From contig NZ_JAUTDR010000013.1 of assembly GCF_030649675.1 (NCBI RefSeq), positions 92,800 through 156,799 on the forward strand: a stretch of DNA of 64,000 nucleotides, in the 5' to 3' direction. Positions 29,201 through 36,923 of this stretch are shown here, one piece after another; position 1 is the stretch's first letter; every line of letters begins with the position of its first letter. The notes under the pieces were generated by a model, which ran no database searches, was not told the DNA's origin, and saw nothing but the letters and a program-made list of their open reading frames with translations. The translations under genes were made by a program, and so were the position numbers. This DNA is from Haliea sp. E1-2-M8. GTDB taxonomy: Bacteria; Pseudomonadota; Gammaproteobacteria; Pseudomonadales; Halieaceae.

Positions 29201-30770
29201 GCAGATAGTAATAAATCTCACCAGTAATGCTATTAAGTTCACGGAAAAAGGATTCATCCGAGTCACAGTTGACTGGCAGAATGACGCAGTCAATTGCAAT
29301 AGTGGATCCATTTCAATCACCGTTGAAGACACTGGCATAGGAATGGATGAAGCCGCTAGAGAAGGAATGTTTGAAGCGTTTACTCAAGCAGATGCCAGCA
29401 CCACCAGGAAATATGGCGGCACTGGTCTGGGACTGGCAATATCTAAACGATTCGTCGATTTGTTGTCAGGAGAGATACTTGTCGACTCAGAGGTGCATGT
29501 CGGCACGAAAATCAAGATAAATGTGCCTGTGAGAGTAAGCACAAATGCAAGAACTTGTGCAGACTGGGGAAACCACAATATAGTGGTGCTTGCCGCCCAA
29601 GACACCACTACAGAAGCGATAACTTCTCAGCTTAAAGTTGCGGGAATAGGATTTTCGACAACTACAGATTGGCGGGAGGCCATGAATTGCGCCCAACCCT
29701 ATACCGCAATTTTGATCGACTCCGATTACTTTGACAGCATAAATGAAACAAACAGCTTTATCCGCTCATGCCCGACACAAAAAATAATCTTACTCTGCCC
29801 ATTGAGGAAAGATACTTCAGGCCTTGACCGCAGTATTTTGCATGTTATTACAAAACCCCTTACCAGCAGCGTTCTGTTGCAACATCTACAAGAACTCTTT
29901 GACATTGATCACATACGCAGCGGTAACAAAGTTCAAACGCAACACCCTATGAGAGACATTAAACCTAGTGTGCTCGTGGCAGAGGATTTAGAAACAAACC
30001 AAAAGATAATAGGCGAGATTCTTCAAATGTATGGCTGCAACATCACGATATCTGGAAACGGACTTGAGGCGCTAGAACTAGCCAAACGGCAGCAATTCGA
30101 CATTATTTTCATGGATTGCCAAATGCCCATTATGGACGGATACCAGGCAACCGCAAATATTCGGGAATACGAAAAGACAGAGAATAGATCAAAGACGCCT
30201 ATCATCGCGCTTACTGCCGGAAATACTAGCGAGGAAAAACAGCGCGGATTAAGTGCCGGGATGAATAGGTATTTGACAAAACCTTTTAAAATCGGAGATA
30301 TTCGCGAGGTTTTGGAGACATACTCTTTATTCAAACCTGCCGCCGAAACATCCCTAGGCCCCAGCTATTCTTCTGTCTCTGCCAGTAGTCAAACAACAAC
30401 TAAAGACTTTGCAAAATCGGAAATATTCAATCTAAATTCAATAGAAAATATAAAGGCGGTAGAAAGACAAACAGGCAATCCAATCCTGCTAAAACTACTT
30501 ATAGGATTCGAAGAACAAATGAACGGAAAAATTGTGGAACTCGCAGAAGCCGAAATGACTAGGGACGCCGAGTTGGCGTCTACAGTAGCGCACGCCATCA
30601 AGTCTATGAGCGCAAATTTAGGGGCCGAGAAAGTTCGATTAATAAGTGCCGAAGTTGAGAAGAAATCCAGGAGAGGGGATCTGACAGATTTAGATAGTAA
30701 AATTGAAGATATAGAACTGGCTTATAAGGAGTTCTTACAGCATGCAGAAGAACTCACACAGACGACTTGA
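26286..30770 (+). CDS. propeller-type hybrid sensor histidine kinase (Reg_prop x14, Y_Y_Y, HisKA, HATPase, REC, REC, Hpt)
   Basis: A 1494-residue membrane sensor. After a signal peptide (about 22 residues) come some fourteen W-I-G-T-type Reg_prop blades (examples: GEVWIGTENGL, GNLWIGTQSGG), enough for two seven-bladed propellers, then a Y_Y_Y domain, one membrane segment (about residues 796-816) and a coiled linker. The kinase core has His864 in THEIRTP, an N-box NLTSNAIKF and G-boxes DTGIGM and GGTGLGL. A weak receiver-like domain follows, then a canonical receiver (Asp1277 in FMDCQMP) and an Hpt domain with His1436 in HAIKSM. The GTG start has only a weak ribosome binding site. Markedly AT-richer than flanks. 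Ligand unknown. Confidence 0.93.
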   Translation: MKLIARFALTLSIVLLSEKSLALSPKDYTFQLSPATRELTQQSVRTIYQDSRGFIWLLTQEGLHKYDGYTVTRFRASNRDPNSISHESTTGIAEDSEGYIWISTAGGGLNKYDPTNHTFKAIKAGELPSHRHPLSNEIYTLFLDSQGDLWLGYDIGTGFSRFSPATQTFEHFPPDQNSVATRAVSFSESSDGVIWALIDGLGLLRINQNEESIETIRVPSATDSSRPLTRLSHIMTASDGSVWISSLDSGIVRFSTKTEKFEYFDTSSPEGKSVSDQTVYMTMEDRSNNIWVATRSGVSVWEPASQTFTWLNSSNSNIPDNQILSVFQSRSGIIWVGTYNGLAYGTRSLFKRVDSILGPPNDSINAFAQDNDEIVWVGSNTGLYTYDPHNTTEDHYFPQNALNDRISSLQVMSLLIEDSILWVGTLNSGLNRVDLETGDTKVYRRRISDPTSISANGITSITRTKTGLMLIGTYGGGLNIYDETADSFSHFRWDPNDKESISSNNVVAITEDSNGEVWIGTENGLNFFDHVNGTFRRFISETSNPESLSSNLAWAIHEDIRGNLWIGTQSGGVNKWSNSDKKNKINRFSQYQENIDLPSADVYGITSDSNSDIWLSHNRGLSRISRKNGTAEHFDLTDGLQGSEFNHGAVLRDKQSRLFFGGNNGFNVIEPENIERNVYLPPVQITEYRLLNEEVFFDVPYDQVQEISLPYNFRYASFTFASLDYTNPSSNQYRYMLERFDDSWIELGNSRSVSFTSLPAGSYVFKLQGSNSDGIWSDNGVAFELNVTPAPWLSKQAYFAYAIFALSIVYLITMNQRAKSQQAIKRQRELELKVQERTVDLEEARNLAERANRSKSDFLATVTHEIRTPMHGMIGMTELLLHTKLSDQQQKFANAAHASGQALLQLINSILDFSKIEAERVEVENIDFDLIQLLDDVCYLQSEPASRKSLDFLYVIEGPLPGKVISDPTKLRQIVINLTSNAIKFTEKGFIRVTVDWQNDAVNCNSGSISITVEDTGIGMDEAAREGMFEAFTQADASTTRKYGGTGLGLAISKRFVDLLSGEILVDSEVHVGTKIKINVPVRVSTNARTCADWGNHNIVVLAAQDTTTEAITSQLKVAGIGFSTTTDWREAMNCAQPYTAILIDSDYFDSINETNSFIRSCPTQKIILLCPLRKDTSGLDRSILHVITKPLTSSVLLQHLQELFDIDHIRSGNKVQTQHPMRDIKPSVLVAEDLETNQKIIGEILQMYGCNITISGNGLEALELAKRQQFDIIFMDCQMPIMDGYQATANIREYEKTENRSKTPIIALTAGNTSEEKQRGLSAGMNRYLTKPFKIGDIREVLETYSLFKPAAETSLGPSYSSVSASSQTTTKDFAKSEIFNLNSIENIKAVERQTGNPILLKLLIGFEEQMNGKIVELAEAEMTRDAELASTVAHAIKSMSANLGAEKVRLISAEVEKKSRRGDLTDLDSKIEDIELAYKEFLQHAEELTQTT
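26600..26609 (+). repeat. ten-G homopolymer inside the hybrid kinase gene
   Basis: Ten consecutive G residues encode the end of TAGGGL at about residues 105-109, in the second propeller blade. Length changes by slippage would shift the frame early in the protein. The tract stands out in this AT-richer gene, where Gly codons are otherwise mixed. With ten Gs the gene is in frame. Confidence 0.9.
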
Positions 30771-33700
30771 TGGGGGAGCCGGATTACCCGCATCTGTGCC
30801 CACACGAAATTCCATAGTTTATTGTGCACTTTATTTAGCTTTTCTGGCATTGGCGTTTCCAACGCTTTCTCAGGCGACTCAGGAATTTGACAGCTCTCTA
30901 GAAAAAGAGCTATACGACGGTGTATCCAAGACGGTACGCATACAGCCGCTAATGCAGACAAGCGCACTTGGTGATGCTGCCATAACGTCGATACTCAGCC
31001 AGAAGAATGGTCAACTATGGGTCGCAGAACAGAGCGGACTTCATATGCATGACGGGCAAAGGCTGGTTTCATTCACTACAACAGACCCCCACCAACAACA
31101 CTACGCCCCCTCATTGGATATTTCGTCTATCACCCAAGACGACAAGGGAGATGTCTGGGCATCATCACGCAGCACAGGAATTACTCGATATAACCCAAAG
31201 AAGCGGATTTTCGAAAACGTAGAGGGGTTACCCAACAGCAGCGTCTCGCAAGTTCTTTTTATGGATCACGACACCCTTGTCTACGTTCATGAAGGCACGA
31301 TCAAAGGCCACCCAGTTTCTTCAAGTTCGCGAGCTTCCACGCTTCACGAGCACGCCCAAATTACTGGCGCCGTATCCAGAGTACTAGTCGAGGACGAATC
31401 AAACCTCATTGTGTTCGCAGACTTGGGAATATTTCAAATTAATCTCAAGAATAACTCTATTGACGATAGAGCGCCGCTCTTGCTCCGCACAACCGAGGAA
31501 CCAGCCGTAACTCAGACTAAAAGACTCGCCGACATCACAAAAATTGCGCTCGATGAAGGTGCTGTAGTCCGGATTCCGCGCGAAGGATTAAGCGCAGAGA
31601 TTATTAGCGAGCACAATATATCGCCAGCCACTAAGATTACTGCCGTTCATAAGGAATTATTTTTTGCTGGCACCGATGAAGGACTCTACGTTTTTCGCCT
31701 GGATGGTAGCTTCGTCGAAAAGTACACCACGCGCAATTCAGGGCTTACTAACGACCATATCACTCACTTACATTCCAATGGCAATACGCTTTGGATTGGA
31801 ACGTATGAAGGTTTATCTTATTTAAGAATATCAGACTTTGAAATTTACAACTATCTTTCAGATTCAATCTCCAACGAGATCCTAAATTTCTCTCAAGATA
31901 ATTCAGGAAATATCTGGCTCGGCACCTATGACGGCCTATTTAGGTTTGATCCAGAAACTATGTTACATAAACCTTTCTCGAAAATCTTCCCAAATATATC
32001 TTTAGTTGACAACAGGGTAATGGCGCTTGATGTGCACGGCTCAGAGATTTTTATTGGAACGCGGAGATCGGGGCTACTAATTATAGATACAACCTCGCGA
32101 GAGGTTATTGAGAACACTATCAACCCCAATCGTGATCTTCAAGTCACTCAGGTTTTAAGGCTCTCTGACACAAAAGTCCTCGTCTCATCCTTTAATTATG
32201 GGGTGTATTTATTAGAGAAACTGACTAGACGAAATAGAACTGTGTATGTCGCGCACAAGGTCACTGACAGCACTATCACAATATTGAGAAAGCATGCCAA
32301 CCAAGTCATCGCCACTAACGAGACTGAAGTCTACCTTTACCACATTGAGTCCCAGAACTTCAGTCCAGTGAGCCTTGTTTTTCCTCTACATAACGTGCAG
32401 CCGACGATAACGGCCGTGCACTCAATGTCTGAGAACGAAATTCTTATCGGCACTCAGAGTCACGGTTTATTTACCGTAAACCATGAGGATAAAGATCAAA
32501 CCATTCTCCACGCAGAATCAGATCTGCAGGAGGTTCATTCCTACGCAGCTGCCGTGTACGCAATTGAAGAGGATACGGAAAACCGCCTATGGATAGCCAC
32601 TTCAAACGGCTTGTTCCTTTACTCTGATACTTTCGATTTCTTTCGTAGGTATAACGCCGCAGATGGAATTCAGGGCAATAAATTCAACTTCGGGTCATCA
32701 TTTATTGACAGAGATGGATTTCTCTATTTCGGAGGCAGCCGAGGTTACAACAGATTTCTCCCAAGCCAAATCTCAACTTCCACGAGTCCTCCTTCAATTT
32801 TCATTACGCGGATTTATTTCTCGGGGGCTGAATGGCCGGCAATGTTTACAATCGAGGGATTAGACTCAATTATCCTAAGCCACAAAGATCGCTTCATAAC
32901 TTTTGAGTTCAGTGCCCTGGATTACACAGACCCGGAGAGCACTCGTTATCGGCACAAGCTGATTGGATTCGACAAAGACTGGATAGACATAGGCGACCGC
33001 GGGTCAGCTACTTACACCAACTTGCCTGCGGGAGATTACGTTTTCCGGGTACAGGCTGTGAATTCAGCAGGAATCTGGAATTACGACGGCTTGGCCATCG
33101 ACCTCGAGGTTGAGCCTGCGCCCTGGTTAACCTGGTGGGCCTTTACGGTTTATTTGCTCGCTGCTGTAGGCGTGTTTATTGTGGTTTTGAAGTTTTCCCG
33201 CAAGTATATGCTCAAGGAACAGCAGCTAAAACAGGCGAACGAGATGCAGCGGGTAGCTGATCGCTTTGCGGATGAACTGCAGGATCAGATCGATTTTCGG
33301 AGCAAACTCACCGACTCAATTCATTCATACAACAAGGATTTGCTGTATTGGGCACGATTCTGCACGGATTCGACCGCTGAGTACGAAGCTTCAGATAAGC
33401 AGCATATTCAGGACAGAACCCGGTTCCGACTGGGAGTGCTTGAGACGATACACGACAGTCTTTACTATCAAGGTGAAAGACTCTATGCCAACCTCCACAA
33501 CTGCGCGACCGCACTGGCAAACAAGTTGTGTGAGGGCCATCCCCAGGTGCGCGATCGACTCACCATCGTCAATGATATCCAGAGGGAATTGATTCCCGCA
33601 GCGCAGGCTATTCCTCTCGCCATCATGCTTGCGGAACTGTTTGATAACTCACTGTCGCATGCCTTTGCCGCTAAACGCGCCACCTGTTTTGTGCGATTTT

Positions 33701-33936
33701 CAGTAACCATTACACCCGACCCAGATACGTGCAGTGATGCGGTCAGGTTCATTTATCAGGATGACGGAGTGGGCATACCGTCGGGGCTGACATTTGAGTC
33801 ACCAGAGTCTGCGGGGTTTGCGATTATCGGGCATGCAGCTGAAACGCTGGATTGTGAACTGGCCATCGGAGAGAAGGATCGGTGCATGGTTGCCTGCCGC
33901 TTCGATCTCCCCTGGGCGAATCTGCAGGCTGGATGA
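30742..33936 (+). CDS. second propeller-type sensor histidine kinase (HisKA_2-like)
   Basis: A 1064-residue protein whose ATG lies 29 bases inside the end of the hybrid kinase gene, with AAGGAG upstream, so translation is probably coupled. Layout: signal segment (residues 23-46), Reg_prop blades, some degenerate (NTLWIGTYEGL, GNIWLGTYDGL, NRLWIATSNGL), a Y_Y_Y domain, one membrane helix (about 798-822), a coiled coil, and a kinase module. His861 in IHSYNKDLL and the later RLGVLETIHDSLYY resemble the HisKA_2/HWE-like class; the N-box is AELFDNSLSHAF and a G-box is DDGVGIPSG. No receiver or Hpt is attached. The 3' quarter is richer in GC than the 5' part. Confidence 0.87.
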   Translation: MQKNSHRRLDGGAGLPASVPTRNSIVYCALYLAFLALAFPTLSQATQEFDSSLEKELYDGVSKTVRIQPLMQTSALGDAAITSILSQKNGQLWVAEQSGLHMHDGQRLVSFTTTDPHQQHYAPSLDISSITQDDKGDVWASSRSTGITRYNPKKRIFENVEGLPNSSVSQVLFMDHDTLVYVHEGTIKGHPVSSSSRASTLHEHAQITGAVSRVLVEDESNLIVFADLGIFQINLKNNSIDDRAPLLLRTTEEPAVTQTKRLADITKIALDEGAVVRIPREGLSAEIISEHNISPATKITAVHKELFFAGTDEGLYVFRLDGSFVEKYTTRNSGLTNDHITHLHSNGNTLWIGTYEGLSYLRISDFEIYNYLSDSISNEILNFSQDNSGNIWLGTYDGLFRFDPETMLHKPFSKIFPNISLVDNRVMALDVHGSEIFIGTRRSGLLIIDTTSREVIENTINPNRDLQVTQVLRLSDTKVLVSSFNYGVYLLEKLTRRNRTVYVAHKVTDSTITILRKHANQVIATNETEVYLYHIESQNFSPVSLVFPLHNVQPTITAVHSMSENEILIGTQSHGLFTVNHEDKDQTILHAESDLQEVHSYAAAVYAIEEDTENRLWIATSNGLFLYSDTFDFFRRYNAADGIQGNKFNFGSSFIDRDGFLYFGGSRGYNRFLPSQISTSTSPPSIFITRIYFSGAEWPAMFTIEGLDSIILSHKDRFITFEFSALDYTDPESTRYRHKLIGFDKDWIDIGDRGSATYTNLPAGDYVFRVQAVNSAGIWNYDGLAIDLEVEPAPWLTWWAFTVYLLAAVGVFIVVLKFSRKYMLKEQQLKQANEMQRVADRFADELQDQIDFRSKLTDSIHSYNKDLLYWARFCTDSTAEYEASDKQHIQDRTRFRLGVLETIHDSLYYQGERLYANLHNCATALANKLCEGHPQVRDRLTIVNDIQRELIPAAQAIPLAIMLAELFDNSLSHAFAAKRATCFVRFSVTITPDPDTCSDAVRFIYQDDGVGIPSGLTFESPESAGFAIIGHAAETLDCELAIGEKDRCMVACRFDLPWANLQAG

Positions 33937-33962
33937 CTCTCTGACGGGGATCTTGCGGGTGG

Positions 33963-34721
33963 TTACTTTCCCTGGAACCGGGGTGACCTTTTTTCCCGCT
34001 TGGCCGCAAAACCCTCCTGCAGGTCTTCCGAATCAAGACAGGCCTTCGCCAAAGCCTGCGCCCCGTCACGATCAATCTGGCCGGAGGCAGCCTGCTGGAT
34101 GATCTGCTTCATGGCGCGAACCGCAAGAGGGGCCAGGTTGGATATTTGTAGCGCAAGGGTCTCAGCGGCTTTGTCGAGAGCGGCGGGTTGCACGAGATGA
34201 TCCAGGAAACCGAGCTGCAGCAGTGTTTCAGCCTCTATTTCCTCGACGGCCAACAGCATACGCTTGGCGGCGCTGACACCCAGGCGTTCCACGAAACGGT
34301 TTATACCGGTGACGGGGTAACACAAGCCGATGGCGGCGGCGGGAACGCGCAACTTGCTGCCTGCGATACCTACCCTGAAATCACAGCTGAGGGCCAGTTC
34401 GACGCCACCGCCATAGACGTTGCCGTTGATTGCACAGATCGTCGGGATGGCAAGATGAGCCACCATGTCTGTGGTTTCCTGAAACTGGTCGCCGGATAGG
34501 TCACCGCTACCGAGCTGCTGGAGTGACGCTCCGGCGCAGAAGGTCTTGTCGCCCCACCCGGTAATGATCAGAACGCGCACCTGTTCGTCAGCACGAACAG
34601 TCGCCAGATGCTTCTGGATCGCCGCCAGCTGTTCTTGCCCCAGCGCATTGTGCTGGCTCGGATTGTTCAGAACGAGTCGACCGATATGCCCGGTTCGCTC
34701 GTAGAGTATGGTGTCGGTCAT
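33963..34721 (-). CDS. enoyl-CoA hydratase/isomerase family protein
   Basis: A 252-residue crotonase-fold protein for acyl-CoA metabolism. Oxyanion-hole stretches CAGASLQQL and NGNVYGGGVELALSCD are present, the latter with the first catalytic Glu. The usual position of the second Glu reads RVPAAAIGLCYP and appears to lack it, so it may be an isomerase or hydrolase and not a classical hydratase. The ATG at 34721 (MTDTILYERTG) is preferred over a longer frame to 34805, whose extra residues are not family-like. Transcribed divergently from tag, which begins 143 bases away; its 3' end faces the sensor kinase gene. Confidence 0.85.
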   Translation of the reverse strand: MTDTILYERTGHIGRLVLNNPSQHNALGQEQLAAIQKHLATVRADEQVRVLIITGWGDKTFCAGASLQQLGSGDLSGDQFQETTDMVAHLAIPTICAINGNVYGGGVELALSCDFRVGIAGSKLRVPAAAIGLCYPVTGINRFVERLGVSAAKRMLLAVEEIEAETLLQLGFLDHLVQPAALDKAAETLALQISNLAPLAVRAMKQIIQQAASGQIDRDGAQALAKACLDSEDLQEGFAAKREKRSPRFQGK

Positions 34722-34863
34722 GCGCCGGATTCTGGCACAGGCCGCCGCTTTGTGCCACAGCGAATGCAAGGTTGCGCCGCGGCTGCGAGCTGCGGCGCTA
34801 GACAAGCCCAGCCGCGAGGCTGATACTCGGTTTACCCTGCAGCCCCTGGAGGATGACGCGACA

Positions 34864-35454
34864 ATGCCGGAACGTTGTGGCTGGTGTGGATCGGACCCAC
34901 TCTATGTGGCCTACCATGACTCTGAATGGGGTGTGCCGGTACACGATGACAGCACCCTGTTCGAATTCCTGATCCTTGAAGGCGCACAGGCCGGCCTGGC
35001 CTGGATTACGGTGTTGCGCAAGCGAGAGGGCTACCGGAAGTTATTCGCTGGCTTTGACGCCCAGCGGATAGCCCGCTTCAGCGACCGCAAGCTGGACAGT
35101 CTACTGGGCGACCCCAGTATCATCAGAAACCGACTCAAGGTTTACGGCGCCCGGCAGAACGCCAGGGCTTTCCTTGCCGTGCAGGAGAAATTTGGATCGT
35201 TTGCCAACTACATGTGGCGCTTTGTGGACGGCGAGCCCATACGCAATCGCTGGGCGAATATGGGGGAAGTGCCCGCCAGTACCCCGCTGTCGGATGCCAT
35301 CAGCAAGGATATGAAGCAGCGGGGGTTCACCTTTGTAGGCACCACCATCCTGTATGCCCACATGCAGGCGACCGGCATGGTCAACGACCATATACTCTCC
35401 TGTTTCCGGCACAGCGAATGCAGTGAGCTCGCAGGCTTGTACCAAGGAATCTAG
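34864..35454 (+). CDS. tag: DNA-3-methyladenine glycosylase I
   Basis: A 196-residue base-excision repair enzyme that removes 3-methyladenine from alkylated DNA. Family features: the N-terminal MPERCGWCGSDPLYVAYHD, where Cys and His contribute to the zinc site, EWGVPVHDD, LEGAQAGLAWITVLRKREGYR, FVGTTILYAHMQATGMVNDH and the C-terminal zinc ligands in HILSCFRHSEC. The ATG at 34864, with GGAGG 11 bases upstream, gives the standard length; an upstream in-frame ATG at 34708 is not supported. The MATE gene follows after eight bases, so the two are likely co-transcribed. Confidence 0.95.
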   Translation: MPERCGWCGSDPLYVAYHDSEWGVPVHDDSTLFEFLILEGAQAGLAWITVLRKREGYRKLFAGFDAQRIARFSDRKLDSLLGDPSIIRNRLKVYGARQNARAFLAVQEKFGSFANYMWRFVDGEPIRNRWANMGEVPASTPLSDAISKDMKQRGFTFVGTTILYAHMQATGMVNDHILSCFRHSECSELAGLYQGI

Positions 35455-35462
35455 GAAGCCCA

Positions 35463-36839
35463 ATGGAAGGAGAGACGAAGCCCGCGACCGCCAAACGTGA
35501 ATCTACCAGCGGAAGGGTATGGCAACTCGCCTGGCCGACGATCATATCCAACCTGTTGTTCACTGTAGTCGGCTTCATGCATATCAAAATCGCTGCAGGA
35601 CTGGGGACGTCCGCGGTAGCAGCCGTCACTACGGGCCACCGCGTGTTCTTCCTGGTCCAGGCGATTCTCATGGGGCTTTCGGTTGCAGCCACGGCAATGG
35701 TTGCCAGGTACTGGGGAGCTGGGGATATCGCGCGGGCAGAAATGGCCAGCTGGACGGCGCTGCTGTTGGCGCTGCTGATCGCGACGCTGCTCAGTATTCC
35801 GGTGCTCCTGATTCCCGGCAGCATCGCCGGCTTGTTTGGGCTGGACCCACTCACAACCACGCTGGCAGCGCGATTTATCTTCTGGCTGGGCATGTTCAAC
35901 CTGTTTTCGGCGGCCAACATGATGTTGGCGACCTCCCTGCGCGCAACCGGGGACGTCATTACGCCGCTCTACTTTCTCCTGGTCAGCTCGACGCTCAACG
36001 TTAGCTTTGGTTACGCGCTGGCCTTTGGTTTGGGTCCGCTGCCGGAAATGGGGGTCGCCGGTGTTGCACTCGGCGGGGGAGCGGCGGGCGCCGTGGTCAC
36101 CTGCGGCTTTCTCGCTTTCTGGTGGCGGGGCAACTTTGGCCTGAAACCAGTTCAGCGCCTGAACATCGACTGGGGCGGCGCGCGCTATCTGGTACGGATA
36201 GCCACCCCCGCGGTCACCGAGCAGGCGGTGGTGCAAGTGGCTTTTCTTGCGTTCTTCGCGATTATTGCCAATTACGGTACCACTGCCTACGCAGCCTACG
36301 GCATCGGCATAAGCCTGGTGGCCTTTCCCATCGTGGTCGGTTTCGGATTCGGGGTAGCCACTGCCACGCTGGTAGGGCAGCAGCTCGGCGCCGGCCGACC
36401 CGACCGCGCCATGGCCACTGGCTGGCGGTCCTTGCGAATGGCACTCATTGCCATGATAAGTCTGTCAATTATCATGGCCTGGTTTGCGGAGGACCTGGCC
36501 ACGTTCATGATCAGCGACCCCGAAGTTATCTCCCTGACCGTCGTTTTCATCTATGTGATCTGCCTGGCACAGCCCATGATGGCCTGCGACTTTGCTCTCG
36601 CCGGTGCTCTGCGCGGCGCCGGTGATACGCGTTTCCCCCTGGTAGCAACATTTATCGGCATCATCCTTGGGCGCCTGATCCCGGCCTGGCTGTGCACGCG
36701 GCTGGGGCTCTCCGTGTATTGGATCTTCGGAGTGATGCTGCTGGACTACAGCCTGAAAGCTGTGCTGCTGATCTACCGCTACCGTTCCCGCAAGTGGCTG
36801 GACCTGCGTTTTGAGCACAATCCCAAGCCGGCGCTGTAG
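35463..36839 (+). CDS. MATE family efflux transporter
   Basis: A 458-residue inner-membrane antiporter of the multidrug and toxic compound extrusion family, with about twelve hydrophobic segments in two six-helix halves. The first starts at WQLAWPTIISNLLFTVVGF and the second half begins near ATPAVTEQAVVQVAF. Stretches such as ATSLRATGDVITP and ALRGAGDTRFPL mark the repeated signature. ATG at 35463 follows AGGAAG. Export of cationic compounds driven by Na+ or H+ is the family role; the substrate is unknown. It lies directly after tag. Confidence 0.92.
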   Translation: MEGETKPATAKRESTSGRVWQLAWPTIISNLLFTVVGFMHIKIAAGLGTSAVAAVTTGHRVFFLVQAILMGLSVAATAMVARYWGAGDIARAEMASWTALLLALLIATLLSIPVLLIPGSIAGLFGLDPLTTTLAARFIFWLGMFNLFSAANMMLATSLRATGDVITPLYFLLVSSTLNVSFGYALAFGLGPLPEMGVAGVALGGGAAGAVVTCGFLAFWWRGNFGLKPVQRLNIDWGGARYLVRIATPAVTEQAVVQVAFLAFFAIIANYGTTAYAAYGIGISLVAFPIVVGFGFGVATATLVGQQLGAGRPDRAMATGWRSLRMALIAMISLSIIMAWFAEDLATFMISDPEVISLTVVFIYVICLAQPMMACDFALAGALRGAGDTRFPLVATFIGIILGRLIPAWLCTRLGLSVYWIFGVMLLDYSLKAVLLIYRYRSRKWLDLRFEHNPKPAL

Positions 36840-36923
36840 ACAGCGACAAAAAAAATACTTAAAGTTGGAATTATCGACCACCGGGTACGGGCAGTCGGCA
36901 TCCAGGTCCGGCAGAGGCGTTAC

